A stretch of DNA of 64,000 nucleotides from Halopseudomonas litoralis (GCF_900105005.1 NZ_LT629748.1:496001-560000), one strand, 5' to 3'. Counted from the stretch's first letter, positions 10,117 to 21,339 are shown. Notes: a model not told the origin generated them from the sequence alone. Made by a program: numbers and translations.

Positions 10117-10875
10117 ATGAGTGATCTGGAATATATATACGGCCTGCACGCGGTGCAGGCGATGTTGGAACGTGCTCCGCGCCGTGTAAGGAAGTTGAGT
10201 GTCCAGCGCGGGCGTCTGGATGCCCGCATGCAGGCGGTTCTGGAGTTGGCGGCCAGTGCTGCGATCGATACAGATCGGGTGCTGCCGGATGATCTTGATC
10301 GTCTGGCTGATGGAGGTGTGCATCAAGGTGTGGTTGCCACGGTAACGCCGAGCCAGCTGTGGTCGGAGGAAATGCTCGGGCATATGCTTGACAACCTGGA
10401 CGGTGCGCCGCTGCTGCTGGTGCTCGACGGGGTCACTGATCCGCACAATCTGGGCGCCTGTCTGCGCAGCGCTGACGCGGCGGGAGCGCAAGCTGTGATC
10501 ATTCCGCGTGATCGCTCGGCAAGCCTGTCGCCGACGGTGCGCAAGGTGGCCTGCGGCGCCGCCGAAACTGTCCCGCTGGTAGCGGTGACCAACCTGGCCC
10601 GTACACTCAAGCAGTTGCAGCAGCGAGGCTTGTGGGTGGTCGGTACCGCAGGTGAGGCGGATCAGCTGTTGTATCAGGTGGACCTGACCGTACCCACGGT
10701 GATTGTCATGGGCGCCGAAGGTGCCGGCATGCGCCGGTTGACCCGTGAACATTGCGACTATCTGGCCAAGCTGCCGATGGCCGGGGGCGTCAGCAGCCTG
10801 AATGTCTCGGTCGCTGCGGGGGTCTGTCTGTTCGAGGCGGTCCGTCAGCGCAGTATTGCTTCTCCAGGCAAATGA
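10117..10875 (+). CDS. rlmB: 23S rRNA (guanosine-2'-O-)-methyltransferase RlmB
   Basis: SpoU/TrmH-class methyltransferase of 252 residues modifying G2251 of 23S rRNA with SAM. The three knot motifs are visible: VTDPHNLGACLRSADAAGA, VIVMGAEGAGMRRLT and PMAGGVSSLNVSVAAGV. An N-terminal L7Ae-like substrate domain covers the first 90 residues or so (YIYGLHAVQAMLERAP). It is probably cotranscribed with rnr; a strong promoter for the ribosomal protein genes follows. Confidence 0.96.
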   Translation: MSDLEYIYGLHAVQAMLERAPRRVRKLSVQRGRLDARMQAVLELAASAAIDTDRVLPDDLDRLADGGVHQGVVATVTPSQLWSEEMLGHMLDNLDGAPLLLVLDGVTDPHNLGACLRSADAAGAQAVIIPRDRSASLSPTVRKVACGAAETVPLVAVTNLARTLKQLQQRGLWVVGTAGEADQLLYQVDLTVPTVIVMGAEGAGMRRLTREHCDYLAKLPMAGGVSSLNVSVAAGVCLFEAVRQRSIASPGK

Positions 10876-10920
10876 GCAGGGCGGCAGATCATCGATTTGC
10901 CACCTGAATCATGCTTTTCC

Positions 10921-10949
10921 TTGCCACTTCCAGGCCGCTTCCCTAGAAT
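10921..10949 (+). promoter_or_regulatory. Sigma-70 promoter for the rpsF operon
   Basis: TTGCCA and TAGAAT are separated by exactly 17 bases, about 75 bases before the rpsF start. This matches a housekeeping promoter well and fits the need for strong expression of ribosomal proteins. Confidence 0.6.
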
Positions 10950-11024
10950 GGCCGCCCCAAACCTGAGTTCTACTCCTTGCCAGACCATTTTGGGTGGCTG
11001 GCTATAACCCGTAAGGAGCACAAA

Positions 11025-11453
11025 ATGCGTCATTACGAAATCGTTTTTCTGGTTCACCCGGACCAAAGTGAGCAGGTTAACGCGATGGTTGAGCGTTACA
11101 CCAAGCTGATCGAAGAAGACGGCGGCAAGATTCACCGCCTGGAAGATTGGGGCCGCCGTCAACTGGCTTACCCGATCGACAAGATCCACAAAGCTCACTA
11201 CATCATGCTCAACGTCGAGTGCAGCGCCAAGGCACTGGAAGAGCTGAGCGAAAACTTCCGTTACAACGATGCGGTCATTCGTAACATGGTTATCCGCCGT
11301 GACGAAGCCGTCACCGAACAGTCCGACATGCTCAAGCCTGAAGACACTGGTCGTGGCGAGCGCCGTGAGCGCCGTGAGCGCAGTGACGACGATACTGATT
11401 CCGGTAAAGATGCTGATGACAGCGACGATACCGATTCCGGTAACGACGAGTAA
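11025..11453 (+). CDS. rpsF: 30S ribosomal protein S6
   Basis: Small-subunit protein that pairs with S18 on 16S rRNA. 142 residues, with [15 protein letters not shown] at the start and [22 protein letters not shown], typical of S6. The start is fixed by TAAGGAG 9 bases upstream. The last 35 residues or so form a charged tail ending in an acidic stretch with a repeated DDTDSG element; tails of this kind are the substrate of the S6 glutamate ligase RimK in relatives, though that gene is not in the window. First gene of rpsF-rpsR-DUF2232-rplI. Confidence 0.97.
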   Translation: MRHYEIVFLVHPDQSEQVNAMVERYTKLIEEDGGKIHRLEDWGRRQLAYPIDKIHKAHYIMLNVECSAKALEELSENFRYNDAVIRNMVIRRDEAVTEQSDMLKPEDTGRGERRERRERSDDDTDSGKDADDSDDTDSGNDE

Positions 11454-11493
11454 GTTTTCCGGTTCCCATTCCAGTTAGAAAGGAGACGCTGCC

Positions 11494-11724
11494 ATGGCAC
11501 GTTTTTTCCGTCGCAGAAAGTTCTGCCGTTTTACCGCTGAAGGCGTTAAAGAGATCGATTACAAAGATCTCAACACTCTGAAGGCCTATGTCACCGAAAC
11601 CGGCAAGATCGTACCCAGCCGTATCACCGGTACAAAAGCCAGATACCAGCGCCAGCTGGCAGTCGCTATCAAGCGCGCCCGCTACCTGGCTCTGCTGCCC
11701 TACACCGACAGTCACGGTCGCTGA
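11494..11724 (+). CDS. rpsR: 30S ribosomal protein S18
   Basis: 76-residue small-subunit protein. [41 protein letters not shown] and [21 protein letters not shown] are diagnostic. AAAGGAG lies 8-14 bases upstream of the ATG. It sits directly after rpsF, its binding partner. Confidence 0.98.
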   Translation: MARFFRRRKFCRFTAEGVKEIDYKDLNTLKAYVTETGKIVPSRITGTKARYQRQLAVAIKRARYLALLPYTDSHGR

Positions 11725-11764
11725 GCAGCAGCTCAAACCCGTAATCAGGGGATACTGAATCGGT

Positions 11765-12676
11765 ATGCGTGGTCTGGCTGAATACATCATGCGCGGCCGC
11801 AAGGAAGCTACTCTTGCAGTAGCGATTGCGGCAGCCATACCACTGCTTTTCTGGTTCAGTGCGGCAGCTCTGGCGCTGGTGATTCTGCGTCGCGGGCTGT
11901 CCGAGGCGTTACCGATACTTGTGTGGGGCATGTTGCCTGCATTGGCCTGGTCCTTTCTTGGTGACCTGACGCCTTTGCTGGTCATCCTCGGCAGTGCCGG
12001 TCTGGCGGTTGTGCTGCGTCAGCACAACGACTGGGTTCGTGTGGTGTTGCTGGCAGTGCCGCTTGGCGTGGTATACGCCTTGGCGCTGCTGGTGGTACTC
12101 GGCGAGCCACTACAGGCCATGGCTGGCGCGTTTCGTGAGATGTTGCCGGAGCTGTTGACCCAGATGGGTCTGCAGCTGGATGAGGCAGGCAAGGCGCAAT
12201 TGCTCGCCCGTCTCGACGAATTGATGATACCCGTGCTCGGTGGAGTGATGGGAGCCATGCATATGCTGATGGCTCTGGTCAGTCTGATGATTGCACGATC
12301 CTGGCAGGCCCGGTTGTACAACCCGGGTGGTTTTCGTCAGGACTTTCATCGGTTGCGCCTGCCAGCGCTGGCCAGTATTGGCCTGTTGGTGCTGGTCATC
12401 ATGGCGCCGCAATGGCCGCAGCTGGCGATGTTGTCGCCGATAGCGAGTGTGCCGCTGCTGCTGGCCGGGCTGGCGCTGATACACGGCATGGTTGGTATCA
12501 GGAAACTGGGTTCGGGGTGGCTGATCGGGACGTATGTATTGCTTGTCCTGTTTGTCCGCTTCGCCTACCCCCTGATTGTGTTTTTGGCATTTGTAGATAG
12601 CTTGTTCGACTTTCGCTCACGCATGAGGCCGCCCTCGGGGTCGCCCGGTGATGACGACCCGAACAGCCAAGGTTGA
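11765..12676 (+). CDS. DUF2232 (YybS-like) membrane protein
   Basis: Integral membrane protein of 303 residues with about seven or eight hydrophobic segments (for example [23 protein letters not shown] and [16 protein letters not shown]). It belongs to the YybS-like family that sits between rpsR and rplI in pseudomonads; no biochemical role is established to my knowledge. The C-terminal tail is hydrophilic ([14 protein letters not shown]). The reading frame ends 19 bases before the rplI start, so it is cotranscribed with the ribosomal genes. Confidence 0.8.
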   Translation: MRGLAEYIMRGRKEATLAVAIAAAIPLLFWFSAAALALVILRRGLSEALPILVWGMLPALAWSFLGDLTPLLVILGSAGLAVVLRQHNDWVRVVLLAVPLGVVYALALLVVLGEPLQAMAGAFREMLPELLTQMGLQLDEAGKAQLLARLDELMIPVLGGVMGAMHMLMALVSLMIARSWQARLYNPGGFRQDFHRLRLPALASIGLLVLVIMAPQWPQLAMLSPIASVPLLLAGLALIHGMVGIRKLGSGWLIGTYVLLVLFVRFAYPLIVFLAFVDSLFDFRSRMRPPSGSPGDDDPNSQG

Positions 12677-12695
12677 ATTCAAAGAGGTCATCGCA

Positions 12696-13142
12696 ATGGA
12701 AGTTATCCTGCTCGAAAAGATCGCGAATCTGGGTAACCTGGGCGACAAGGTCGCCGTTAAAGCTGGTTACGCTCGCAATTTCCTGTTGCCATTCGGTAAG
12801 GCAACTCCGGCTACCGCCACCAATGTAGAAGCCTTTGAAGCGCGTCGCGCTGAGCTGGAAAAGGTTGCTGCAGAACGCAAGGCTGAAGCCGAAGCCCGTG
12901 CAGCCAAGCTGGCTGAACTGACTGTTACTCTCGCCGCCAATGCTGGCGAAGAGGGCAAGCTGTTCGGTTCCATCGGTACTCGCGACATCGCTGATGCCGT
13001 GACTGCTGCTGGCGTTGAGCTGGAAAAAAGCGAAGTGCGCCTGCCTGAAGGCCCGCTGCGCACCGTCGGTGAGTTCGACGTGGCTGTGCACCTGCACACC
13101 GACGTTGAAGCTACCGTCAAGCTGGTAGTTGTTGCCGGCTGA
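12696..13142 (+). CDS. rplI: 50S ribosomal protein L9
   Basis: Large-subunit protein of 148 residues. [19 protein letters not shown] and [15 protein letters not shown] form the N-terminal rRNA-binding domain; a long charged central helix (about 45-75) leads to the C-terminal domain. The ATG at 12696 follows AAAGAGG; an upstream ATG in frame would only add residues overlapping the previous gene and is not supported. Confidence 0.97.
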   Translation: MEVILLEKIANLGNLGDKVAVKAGYARNFLLPFGKATPATATNVEAFEARRAELEKVAAERKAEAEARAAKLAELTVTLAANAGEEGKLFGSIGTRDIADAVTAAGVELEKSEVRLPEGPLRTVGEFDVAVHLHTDVEATVKLVVVAG

Positions 13143-13236
13143 GGGGAAACCCGCGGACTGCAGAGTCTCTAATCATCCACTCGCGACCTGTGGTCGGGAG
13201 CGGGTGATTTGCCCAGGCTCAGCAGTTAGACTTGCC

Positions 13237-13275
13237 AACACGGCGCTTGTCCTCCGACAGGCGCCGTGTTGTTTT
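13237..13275 (+). terminator. Rho-independent terminator after rplI
   Basis: Ten-base perfect stem AACACGGCGC/GCGCCGTGTT with a 14-base loop, followed by GTTTTAT. It separates the ribosomal operon from dnaB. A weaker hairpin lies just upstream (about 13175-13208). Confidence 0.75.
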
Positions 13276-13313
13276 ATGTGAAGCCCGCCAATTCAGTATT
13301 CGAGTCTGTACCG

Positions 13314-14717
13314 ATGAATGATCAGATCTACGCCGCCCGCCCGGAATTGGACCTGCAGACCACTGCACTGAAGATTCCCCCGCACTCCATCGAAGCCGAG
13401 CAGGCTGTACTCGGTGGTGTCATGCTGGAAAATACCGCCTGGGAGCGCGTTGCCGAGCTGGTCAGCGAAACGGATTTCTACCGCCACGATCACCGTCTGA
13501 TTTTCCGCGCGCTGGTACGGTTGGCCGGGCGCAATCAGCCGTTTGACGTCGTTACTCTGGCCGAGGATCTGGACCGTGAAGGATTGATCGACCAGGTAGG
13601 TGGTCTGGCCTACCTGGGCCAATTGGCCAAGAATACGCCATCGGCAGCCAATATCAGTGCCTATGCGCAGATCATCCGCGAGCGCGCGACCATGCGCCAG
13701 CTGATCAGTGTCAGTACCGAGATTACCGATACCGCTTTCAACCCCAAGGGCATGCAGCCCAATGAAGTGCTGGACGATGCCGAGCGGAAGATTTTCGCGA
13801 TTGCCGAGAGCCGCCCCAAGACCGGGGGGCCGGAGCCGGTCAATACGCTGCTGACCAAGGCCATCGACCGTATCGACACGCTGTTCAACAGCGAAGGTTC
13901 GATCACTGGCTTGTCCACCGGCTTTACTGATCTCGATGGTATGACCTCCGGTCTGCAACCGGCGGATCTGGTTATCGTCGCGGGTCGTCCGTCCATGGGC
14001 AAGACCACCTTCGCCATGAACCTGGTGGAAAATGCGGTGATGAACAGCGACAAGGCAGTGCTGGTGTTCTCGTTGGAGATGCCAGGTGAATCGCTGATCA
14101 TGCGTATGCTGTCGTCGCTGGGTCGAATCGATCAGACCAAGGTCCGCTCCGGTCGCCTGGATGATGAAGATTGGCCGCGGCTGACCTCGGCGGTGAACCT
14201 GCTGAACGACCGTAAACTGTTCATTGATGATACTGCCGGTTTGTCCCCCATGGAGATGCGTGCACGGGCGCGGCGGGTGGTGCGTGAGCACGGCGATCTG
14301 GGCTTGATCATGATCGACTACCTGCAGCTGATGCGCATCGGTGGTGCCTCGTCGGAAAACCGGACCAACGAGATTTCCGAGATTTCCCGCTCGCTCAAGG
14401 CGCTGGCCAAGGAGTTCAACGTCCCGGTCGTCGCGCTGTCGCAGCTCAACCGCTCGCTGGAGCAACGCCCGAACAAGCGTCCGATCAACTCGGACCTGCG
14501 TGAATCGGGCGCCATTGAGCAGGATGCCGATGTCATCATGTTTGTCTACCGGGATGAGGTCTATCACCCCGACACCCAGGACAAGGGTATCGCCGAGCTG
14601 ATCATCGGCAAGCAGCGTAACGGCCCGATCGGCACCTGCCGGATGGCCTTCATTGGTAAATACACCCGATTTGAAAACCTCGCACCCGGTTCATACCAGG
14701 GTTACGGGGAGGAGTAG
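13314..14717 (+). CDS. dnaB: Replicative DNA helicase DnaB
   Basis: Hexameric 5'-3' helicase of the replisome, 467 residues. The N-terminal domain (about 20-130) contains PHSIEAEQAVLGGVML; the RecA-like core has the Walker A motif GRPSMGKTTFAMNL, Walker B LGLIMIDYLQLM and LSQLNRSLEQRPNKRP. The start MNDQIYAARPE is chosen because the preceding in-frame ATG lies inside the rplI terminator. The SD is weak. YgiQ follows 3 bases after the stop. Confidence 0.97.
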   Translation: MNDQIYAARPELDLQTTALKIPPHSIEAEQAVLGGVMLENTAWERVAELVSETDFYRHDHRLIFRALVRLAGRNQPFDVVTLAEDLDREGLIDQVGGLAYLGQLAKNTPSAANISAYAQIIRERATMRQLISVSTEITDTAFNPKGMQPNEVLDDAERKIFAIAESRPKTGGPEPVNTLLTKAIDRIDTLFNSEGSITGLSTGFTDLDGMTSGLQPADLVIVAGRPSMGKTTFAMNLVENAVMNSDKAVLVFSLEMPGESLIMRMLSSLGRIDQTKVRSGRLDDEDWPRLTSAVNLLNDRKLFIDDTAGLSPMEMRARARRVVREHGDLGLIMIDYLQLMRIGGASSENRTNEISEISRSLKALAKEFNVPVVALSQLNRSLEQRPNKRPINSDLRESGAIEQDADVIMFVYRDEVYHPDTQDKGIAELIIGKQRNGPIGTCRMAFIGKYTRFENLAPGSYQGYGEE

Positions 14718-14720
14718 GTA

Positions 14721-16940
14721 ATGGCCCTCAGTATGCCGGCGGCAAGACCGCTGTTCGATCATCCCCGTTATTGGGCCGAGTGCTTCGGACCGGCACCTTT
14801 TCTGCCGATGAGCCGAGCGGAAATGGACCAGCTTGGCTGGGACAGCTGCGACATCATCATCGTCACCGGCGACTCCTATGTGGATCATCCATCCTTCGGC
14901 ATGGCCATCATCGGCCGTCTGCTCGAGGCGCAGGGTTTCCGGGTCGGCATGATCAGCCAGCCGGACTGGCGCAGCAAGGATGACTTCATGCAGCTGGGCA
15001 AGCCGAACCTATTCTTCGGAGTCGCTGCCGGCAACATGGATTCGATGATCAACCGTTATACGGCTGATCGCAAGATCCGCTCCGACGATGCCTATACCGC
15101 GGGCGGCAAGGCCGGCAAACGTCCTGACCGAGCCAGTCTGTCCTATTGCCAGCGCTGCCGCGAGGCCTACAAGGATGTGCCGGTGGTTCTCGGGGGCATC
15201 GAGGCATCGCTGCGACGCATTGCCCATTACGACTACTGGCAGGACAAGGTCCGTCCATCACTGCTGATCAATACCAAGGCCGACATCCTGATCTACGGCA
15301 ATGCCGAGCGGGCCGTGGTCGAAGTAGCCCACCGTCTGAGCCGGGGCGAAAGCGTCACCAGCATGACGGACATTCGTGGCACGGCATTCATCCGCAAGGA
15401 CACTCCGGAAAGCTGGTTCGAACTGGACTCCTCCCGGGTCGACCGCCCCGGTCGCGTCGACAAGATCATCAATCCCTACGTCAATACCCAGGATACGGCC
15501 GCCTGTGCGGTCGAGCAGGGCAAGGGCGAAGGGGCCGAGGCTGCGGCTGATTCCGAGGTGCAGGTGGTCGAATTGCTGCATCATCCGCGTCTGGAGCGCG
15601 ACCGTACGGTGATCCGCCTGCCATCCTACGAGAAGGTGCGCAATGATCCGGTACTCTACGCTCACGCCAACCGCGTGCTGCATCTGGAGACCAATCCCGG
15701 CAACGCCCGCGCGCTGGTGCAGCGCCACGGCGAGCGCGATGTCTGGTTCAATCCGCCGCCGATTCCGCTGAGCACCGAAGAAATGGACTACGTATTCGGG
15801 CTGCCGTTTGCACGGATTCCGCATCCGGCCTACGGCGATGCGAAGATTCCCGCCTACGACATGATCCGCTTCTCGGTGAACATCATGCGCGGCTGCTTCG
15901 GCGGTTGTACCTTCTGCTCGATCACCGAGCACGAAGGGCGCATCATCCAGAGCCGCTCGCACGAGTCGATTCTCAACGAGATCGAGGAGATCCGCGACAA
16001 GGTACCGGGCTATACCGGGACCATTTCCGATCTCGGTGGGCCGACCGCCAACATGTACCGGCTGGCCTGCAAGAGCCCGGAGATCGAGGCATCCTGCCGC
16101 AAGCCGTCCTGCGTCTGGCCGGGGGTATGCGATAACCTGAATACCGATCATTCATCGTTGGTCGGGCTCTACCGCAAGGCGCGCGAGCTGCCCGGTGTCA
16201 AACGTATCCTGATCGCCTCGGGACTGCGCTACGACCTCGCAGTGCGTTCGCCGGAATACGTCAAGGAGCTGGTGACCCATCACGTCGGGGGTTATCTGAA
16301 AATCGCTCCTGAGCACACCGAAGACGGCCCACTGTCGAAGATGATGAAGCCGGGCATCGGCAGCTACGACGCCTTCAAGAAGATGTTCGAGAAATTCAGC
16401 CGCGAGGCGGGCAAGGAGCAATACCTGATCCCGTACTTCATTGCTGCCCACCCTGGCACCACCGATGAAGACATGATGAATCTGGCACTCTGGCTCAAGC
16501 GCAGTGGCTTGCGCGCGGATCAGGTACAGGCGTTCTACCCATCGCCCATGGCCACCGCCACGGCCATGTATCACTCGGGTAAGAACCCGCTGCGTAAGGT
16601 GGGTTACAAGACCGAGGACGTGGGCATCGTCAAGGGTGAGAAGCAACGCCGGCTGCACAAGGCCTTCCTGCGTTACCACGATGCGAACAACTGGCCGATG
16701 CTGCGCGAGGCGCTCAAGGACATGGGTCGTAGCGATCTGATCGGGAACAGCAAGCAACATCTGATACCGACCTTCCAGCCAGCGATCGATGGTTACCAGA
16801 CCGCACGCAACAAGCAGTCCACGCAGGCTGGCAGCAAGAAGGGCGGGCGCATACTGACTCAGCATACCGGGTTGCCGCCGCGCGAAACTGGCGCGGGCAA
16901 AAGCAAGCGACGTGGCCCGGGAAATCGTGCGCCGAGTTGA
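14721..16940 (+). CDS. YgiQ family radical SAM protein
   Basis: 739-residue member of the UPF0313 (YgiQ) radical SAM family, whose substrate is not established to my knowledge. The cluster motif [17 protein letters not shown] (CxxxCxxC) lies near residue 390, behind a cobalamin-binding-like N-terminal region ([18 protein letters not shown]) typical of the family. The C-terminus is basic and low complexity. GGGGAGGAG overlapping the dnaB stop sets the start. Confidence 0.9.
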   Translation: MALSMPAARPLFDHPRYWAECFGPAPFLPMSRAEMDQLGWDSCDIIIVTGDSYVDHPSFGMAIIGRLLEAQGFRVGMISQPDWRSKDDFMQLGKPNLFFGVAAGNMDSMINRYTADRKIRSDDAYTAGGKAGKRPDRASLSYCQRCREAYKDVPVVLGGIEASLRRIAHYDYWQDKVRPSLLINTKADILIYGNAERAVVEVAHRLSRGESVTSMTDIRGTAFIRKDTPESWFELDSSRVDRPGRVDKIINPYVNTQDTAACAVEQGKGEGAEAAADSEVQVVELLHHPRLERDRTVIRLPSYEKVRNDPVLYAHANRVLHLETNPGNARALVQRHGERDVWFNPPPIPLSTEEMDYVFGLPFARIPHPAYGDAKIPAYDMIRFSVNIMRGCFGGCTFCSITEHEGRIIQSRSHESILNEIEEIRDKVPGYTGTISDLGGPTANMYRLACKSPEIEASCRKPSCVWPGVCDNLNTDHSSLVGLYRKARELPGVKRILIASGLRYDLAVRSPEYVKELVTHHVGGYLKIAPEHTEDGPLSKMMKPGIGSYDAFKKMFEKFSREAGKEQYLIPYFIAAHPGTTDEDMMNLALWLKRSGLRADQVQAFYPSPMATATAMYHSGKNPLRKVGYKTEDVGIVKGEKQRRLHKAFLRYHDANNWPMLREALKDMGRSDLIGNSKQHLIPTFQPAIDGYQTARNKQSTQAGSKKGGRILTQHTGLPPRETGAGKSKRRGPGNRAPS

Positions 16941-16950
16941 TTGCGACTAT

Positions 16951-16980
16951 GGCGCCCATTGGAGAATCTCAATGGGCGCC
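16951..16980. repeat. Perfect 11-bp inverted repeat after the YgiQ gene
   Basis: GGCGCCCATTG-8 bases-CAATGGGCGCC, 10 bases after the YgiQ-family stop. It has no T-run, so it is at best a processing or Rho-type hairpin rather than a classic terminator. The 3' end of retS on the other strand lies 120 bases on. Confidence 0.5.
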
Positions 16981-17025
16981 GGCTTCACCGGCGCACAATA
17001 CCGGCAGTTCATCAGGAGAGCTGCC

Positions 17026-17118
17026 ATGTCGATCACAACCCTAGCCAACCCTGTTGGCCAACTATGCTGCGGCTACCACCGGGGCAGCGCTACATACCCA
17101 GAATCATTCAGGGCTTGA
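17026..17118 (+). CDS. Candidate 30-codon small ORF (uncertain)
   Basis: Starts with ATG 6 bases after a clear AGGAG and encodes [20 protein letters not shown] and ten more residues. Its last bases overlap the retS 3' end on the other strand. No family is recognised. The SD is the only positive evidence; it may be chance. Confidence 0.2.
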   Translation: MSITTLANPVGQLCCGYHRGSATYPESFRA

Positions 17119-19947
17119 GTTGGCGTGAGGACCCGGCGCTCGATGCGCCATCCAGTAATCCAATACCGCTTTCAGTTGCGCCAGTTCAATCGGCTTGGCC
17201 ATGTGCCCGTTCATGCCGGCGCGACGCGCCCGCTCGCGATGTTCCGGGAGGATGTGTGCGGTCAGGGCAATGATGGGTAGCGGGGCGAAGGCGTTCTGCT
17301 GTTCCCACTGGCGAATCTGCTCGGTCGCGGTGAAGCCGTCCATTTCGTGCATTTCGCAGTCCATCAACACCAGATCGTAATGCCCCTGCCGGACTGCCTG
17401 TACCGCCTTCTTGCCATTTTCCACCGCATCACAGGCGATATTCAGCTTCGACAACATGCCTTGAATTACCCGTGTGGACACCTCATTGTCTTCAGCGACC
17501 AGCACGAGAAAACCTGTGTCGTCCCGTTCGCTTTCCGGTTTTTCGTGGGGTACGGCGACGCTGACCCGCTCGCTGCGCTGCAGCCATTCATCGATCAGGG
17601 TCGCCCGCAGGATATAGCCGGAGACCGGCTTGTTGAGCACGCGATGAATCCCTGCATTGCGTGCGACGATGCGGCTGGGCAACTGATTCAGACCGGTCAA
17701 CATGATAATCAGCAGATCATCCCCGATCAGCGGGTCATCCTTGATCTTGCTTGCCAGTTCCAGGCCGGTCATGCCGGGCATGGACTGATCCACCAGCAGA
17801 ATGTCGCAGGGGCTGTCCAGGTTGGCCTGAGCACGCAGGATGGCCAGCGCTTCGCGGCCGCTGGATGCGGTGCGGGCTGACATTTGCCAGGCGCTTGCCT
17901 GTTGCTGCAGCACCTTGCGGCAGGTGGCGTTGTCGTCAACGATGAGAATGCTGCGGTCGATCAGACAGCGCCCCCGCTGGGCCTGATCATCGGCATCGGC
18001 AGGGCTTTCGATGAACTCTGCCGGCACTGTCACCCATACGGTCGTTCCCGACCCGGACGTTCCGGGCATCGGTACGCCGGAGGCGGGGGTGCCCAGAAGA
18101 CCAGTCGCGCCGTCCTTGACCCCCAATTGCCCACCCATCATGTGGATCAAGTGCTGGGAGATATAGAGTGACAATTGGCCCTGACTTTCCAGCATCTCCA
18201 GAAGGCGCTCGTTCGGTGCAGACCGATCGAGCAGACTGTCGCGTGCGGCGGCGCCCATGCCATGCCCGGTATCCTGAATCGCCAGGCGCAGCAGCGGTGT
18301 GTCGGGTTGCTGATTCTCCAACGCTACAGCCAGCAGAATTTCACCTTCATCGGTATTCAGCATGGCATTGTTCAGCAAGCTCATGATGACCTGCCGCAAC
18401 CTGACAGGGTCGCCTTTCATCAGTCGCGGCACATCCGGATGGACGAAGCTGATGAGTTCGATTGGCTGGCTGCCCAATCGGTTGCGATGGCTCTCCAGAC
18501 AATCGTTGATCAGTGCATGCAGATCGAATCGCTGGCTATCCAAAGCCAATTGGCCGGATTCCAGCCGTGATATATCCAGCACATCGTTGATCAGACCCAG
18601 CAGGTCATTGCCCGAACCGTGAATGGTCTGGACATAATCCCGTTGTTTGGCGGACAGGGCTGTATCCAGCAGTAGTTCAGACATGCCCAGCACGCCATTC
18701 ATCGGAGTACGGATTTCATGACTGATATGCGCGAGGAATTCAGCGCGGGCACTGCGCTGGGCCAGTACGGCTGATTGCTCATGATGCTGTTTTATACGTC
18801 TGAGCACGTTGCGCTGTACCCGCCGATACAGGCTCCACGTATAGCAGACCATGGCTGCCCACAGCAGCAGATCGACCAGGTGTCTGGTCAGGTTGTGTGG
18901 TGGCAGGCCAAGTATCTGTTCCAGTAGCCAGCTGCCGATCAGCAACAGGGTTCCGCAGAGAAACAGAGGGTCGATAAATTCGCGCCGGTACAGCATTACC
19001 GCACTCAACAGCACAACGGTGAGCGGCAGACCGATACGGACCATGGACAGTATCGCTTCCAGCCAACCGGGCTGGGCGACGCTGAAAAGCAGCAACAGAG
19101 CCCCAACCAGCAGAATCGCGATACGTTCGCTGCGATCACCTGTCGTGCCGGGTACCGGATACAGGCCGTGCAGGGTCGCGGCAAGCACGACAAAGCCGGC
19201 GAGACTCATCAGGATGCCGGTACGGCCATGCAGGAAGGCCCAGTTGTGCAATGCCCAGCCGATACCGCTGAGGCTACTGAATCCGAACAGCAGAGCGCTG
19301 ATGGCCATCAGCAGATGCAGGGGGTCTTTGCGCAGCAGGCCCTGCAGCAGGCAGTTGAGGGCCAGTCCGAACAGCAGTCCGACTAACATGCCCTGCAGGG
19401 CCTGATGTCGGGTATGGATGCGAGTGGCCTCATTCAGTGAAACCAGACTGATGTGGGTGCTGATCGGATAGTCATTCTGCAAGCGCACCAGCAGTGTCTG
19501 ATCCGGGTTGGCGTTGACGTTCACCGGAAAGGCGAAACCCTCATGGGGCAGGGGTACAATGGTGCGGGGATCGGCGGTGCCGCCGGAATAGCTTGAGCGC
19601 AACACTCCGGCTCTGAGCAGATATACATTGATGCGGGCAATGGTCGGGTTATGCAGCTCAAGCAAATAGGTGGCCTGATGCTCCACGGGGACCTGTACCC
19701 ACAGCGCGGCGGCTCCACCCGGCAGTTTCACCGGGCCTGGGGCGCTGGGAACGAACAGATTAGCGTAGCGATTGGAGAGGATGTCATTCAACGCCAGCTG
19801 GCCGCTGGTGTCGACAAAGCTCTGATAACCCGTGGTTGGCGCAGCGCCATCGGCGAAGACATTACCGATCAGCAGGCAGAGGCCCACCAGACTGCCGAAT
19901 AACAACCTGAGAGTCTGCTTCAATTTATCTGTCCTGTCCTTGGGCAT
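17104..19947 (-). CDS. retS: Hybrid sensor histidine kinase RetS
   Basis: Inner-membrane sensor of 947 residues. In order: signal/TM at the N-terminus, periplasmic 7TMR-DISMED2 domain (to about residue 180), seven TM helices (about 185-385), HisKA with [15 protein letters not shown], an ATPase domain, and two receiver domains with aspartates in [13 protein letters not shown] and [13 protein letters not shown]. This architecture and the neighbour purD match RetS of P. aeruginosa (about 940 residues), which restrains GacS and so the switch between acute virulence and biofilm. The ATPase domain keeps LLNNA and DTGHGM, but the G2 box reads GQLSLYIS where GxGLGLxI is usual, and no F-box is visible. 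No Hpt domain is present. Confidence 0.88.
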   Translation of the reverse strand: MPKDRTDKLKQTLRLLFGSLVGLCLLIGNVFADGAAPTTGYQSFVDTSGQLALNDILSNRYANLFVPSAPGPVKLPGGAAALWVQVPVEHQATYLLELHNPTIARINVYLLRAGVLRSSYSGGTADPRTIVPLPHEGFAFPVNVNANPDQTLLVRLQNDYPISTHISLVSLNEATRIHTRHQALQGMLVGLLFGLALNCLLQGLLRKDPLHLLMAISALLFGFSSLSGIGWALHNWAFLHGRTGILMSLAGFVVLAATLHGLYPVPGTTGDRSERIAILLVGALLLLFSVAQPGWLEAILSMVRIGLPLTVVLLSAVMLYRREFIDPLFLCGTLLLIGSWLLEQILGLPPHNLTRHLVDLLLWAAMVCYTWSLYRRVQRNVLRRIKQHHEQSAVLAQRSARAEFLAHISHEIRTPMNGVLGMSELLLDTALSAKQRDYVQTIHGSGNDLLGLINDVLDISRLESGQLALDSQRFDLHALINDCLESHRNRLGSQPIELISFVHPDVPRLMKGDPVRLRQVIMSLLNNAMLNTDEGEILLAVALENQQPDTPLLRLAIQDTGHGMGAAARDSLLDRSAPNERLLEMLESQGQLSLYISQHLIHMMGGQLGVKDGATGLLGTPASGVPMPGTSGSGTTVWVTVPAEFIESPADADDQAQRGRCLIDRSILIVDDNATCRKVLQQQASAWQMSARTASSGREALAILRAQANLDSPCDILLVDQSMPGMTGLELASKIKDDPLIGDDLLIIMLTGLNQLPSRIVARNAGIHRVLNKPVSGYILRATLIDEWLQRSERVSVAVPHEKPESERDDTGFLVLVAEDNEVSTRVIQGMLSKLNIACDAVENGKKAVQAVRQGHYDLVLMDCEMHEMDGFTATEQIRQWEQQNAFAPLPIIALTAHILPEHRERARRAGMNGHMAKPIELAQLKAVLDYWMAHRAPGPHANSSPE

Positions 19948-20058
19948 GTGCGGTTATTCTGCTGAGGCCTGGCGCCTGGCGCAAGGCTGGCCCGTTGACA
20001 TTGGCGGGGGACCGCTGCGGTGCCCGCCAACCATGCTCCGTGGCTGGCGGGCGAGGTC

Positions 20059-21339
20059 TCAACTTTCCCGTTCGATGGCGCGATAGCCGATGTCCGAGCG
20101 GTAGAAGCAGCCGTCCCAGCTGATTTTCCGGGCCAGATCATAAGCGCCTTGCTGAGCCGCCTTGACGCTGTCACCCAGTGCGGTAGCGCACAGCACGCGA
20201 CCCCCTTGGGTAACCACCTGGCCATCCTTCAATACGGTGCCGGCATGAAATACCTTGCCGTCGGTCGCAACGGCCTGAGCCAGGCCCTCGATCGGGCTGC
20301 CCTTGGCATAGTCGCCGGGGTAACCGCCAGCCGCCAGTACCACACCCAGGCTGGGACGTGGATCCCAACGGGCGTCCGCACTATCCAGTTTGCCGTCGAG
20401 CGCGGCCTCGACCAGCTCCACCAGACTGCTCTGCAGGCGCAGCATGATCGGCTGCGTCTCTGGATCGCCGAAGCGGCAGTTGAACTCGATCACCTTGGGC
20501 TTGCCTGCCTTGTCGATCATCAGCCCGGCATACAGAAAGCCGGTGTAGACATTGCCTTCGTCGGCCATGCCCCGTACGGTCGGCCAGATGACCTCATCCA
20601 TCACGCGCTGATGCACCGCGTCGGTCACTACCGGAGCGGGGGAGTAGGCGCCCATGCCACCGGTGTTCGGGCCGGTATCACCGTCGCCCACCCGCTTGTG
20701 ATCCTGGCTGGTTGCCATTGGCAGCACGTTCTCGCCATCGACCATGACGATGAAGCTGGCTTCCTCGCCATCCAGAAATTCTTCGATGACCACTCGCGAG
20801 CCGGCATCGCCGAAGGCGTTGCCGGCCAGCATGTCATGCACTGCCGCTTCGGCCTCGGCCAGTGTCATGGCAACGATGACGCCCTTGCCAGCGGCCAGAC
20901 CGTCAGCCTTGATAACGATAGGCGCGCCTTTTTCGCGCAGGTAGGCCAGCGCGGGCTCGATTTCAGTGAAGTTGGCGTAATCGGCCGTGGGAATCGCATG
21001 GCGCGCCAGAAAATCCTTGGTAAAGGCCTTGGATCCTTCCAGCTGCGCGGCGCCAGCGGTGGGGCCGTAGCACTTCAGGCCACGCTCGCGGAACAGATCC
21101 ACCACACCGGCCACCAGCGGCGCTTCCGGGCCAACGATAGTCAATGCGACATTGGCTGCGGCGAATTCAGCCAGCTTGTCCAGTTCCAGTACATCGATGG
21201 CAAGATTCTCGCACTTGGCCTCGATGGCGGTACCGGCGTTGCCGGGGGCAACGAAGACCTTCTCGACGCGCTCGTCCTGCGCCACTTTCCACGCCAGCGC
21301 ATGCTCACGCCCGCCACTGCCGATAATCAAAACATTCAT
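20059..21339 (-). CDS. purD: Phosphoribosylamine-glycine ligase
   Basis: GAR synthetase of 426 residues, step 2 of purine synthesis. MNVLIIGSGGREHALAWK opens the protein, with VIKADGLAAGKGVIVA, the ATP-grasp loop, DHKRVGDGDTGPNTGGMG and EFNCRFGDPETQ all present. The start is MNVLIIG; upstream in-frame codons belong to intergenic sequence. It follows purH on the same strand after a 180-base gap, the usual order. Confidence 0.97.
   Translation of the reverse strand: MNVLIIGSGGREHALAWKVAQDERVEKVFVAPGNAGTAIEAKCENLAIDVLELDKLAEFAAANVALTIVGPEAPLVAGVVDLFRERGLKCYGPTAGAAQLEGSKAFTKDFLARHAIPTADYANFTEIEPALAYLREKGAPIVIKADGLAAGKGVIVAMTLAEAEAAVHDMLAGNAFGDAGSRVVIEEFLDGEEASFIVMVDGENVLPMATSQDHKRVGDGDTGPNTGGMGAYSPAPVVTDAVHQRVMDEVIWPTVRGMADEGNVYTGFLYAGLMIDKAGKPKVIEFNCRFGDPETQPIMLRLQSSLVELVEAALDGKLDSADARWDPRPSLGVVLAAGGYPGDYAKGSPIEGLAQAVATDGKVFHAGTVLKDGQVVTQGGRVLCATALGDSVKAAQQGAYDLARKISWDGCFYRSDIGYRAIERES

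Noticed and set aside
16951..16980. Rho-independent terminator after the YgiQ gene
   Set aside because: A perfect stem but no T-run on either side; listed as an inverted repeat only.
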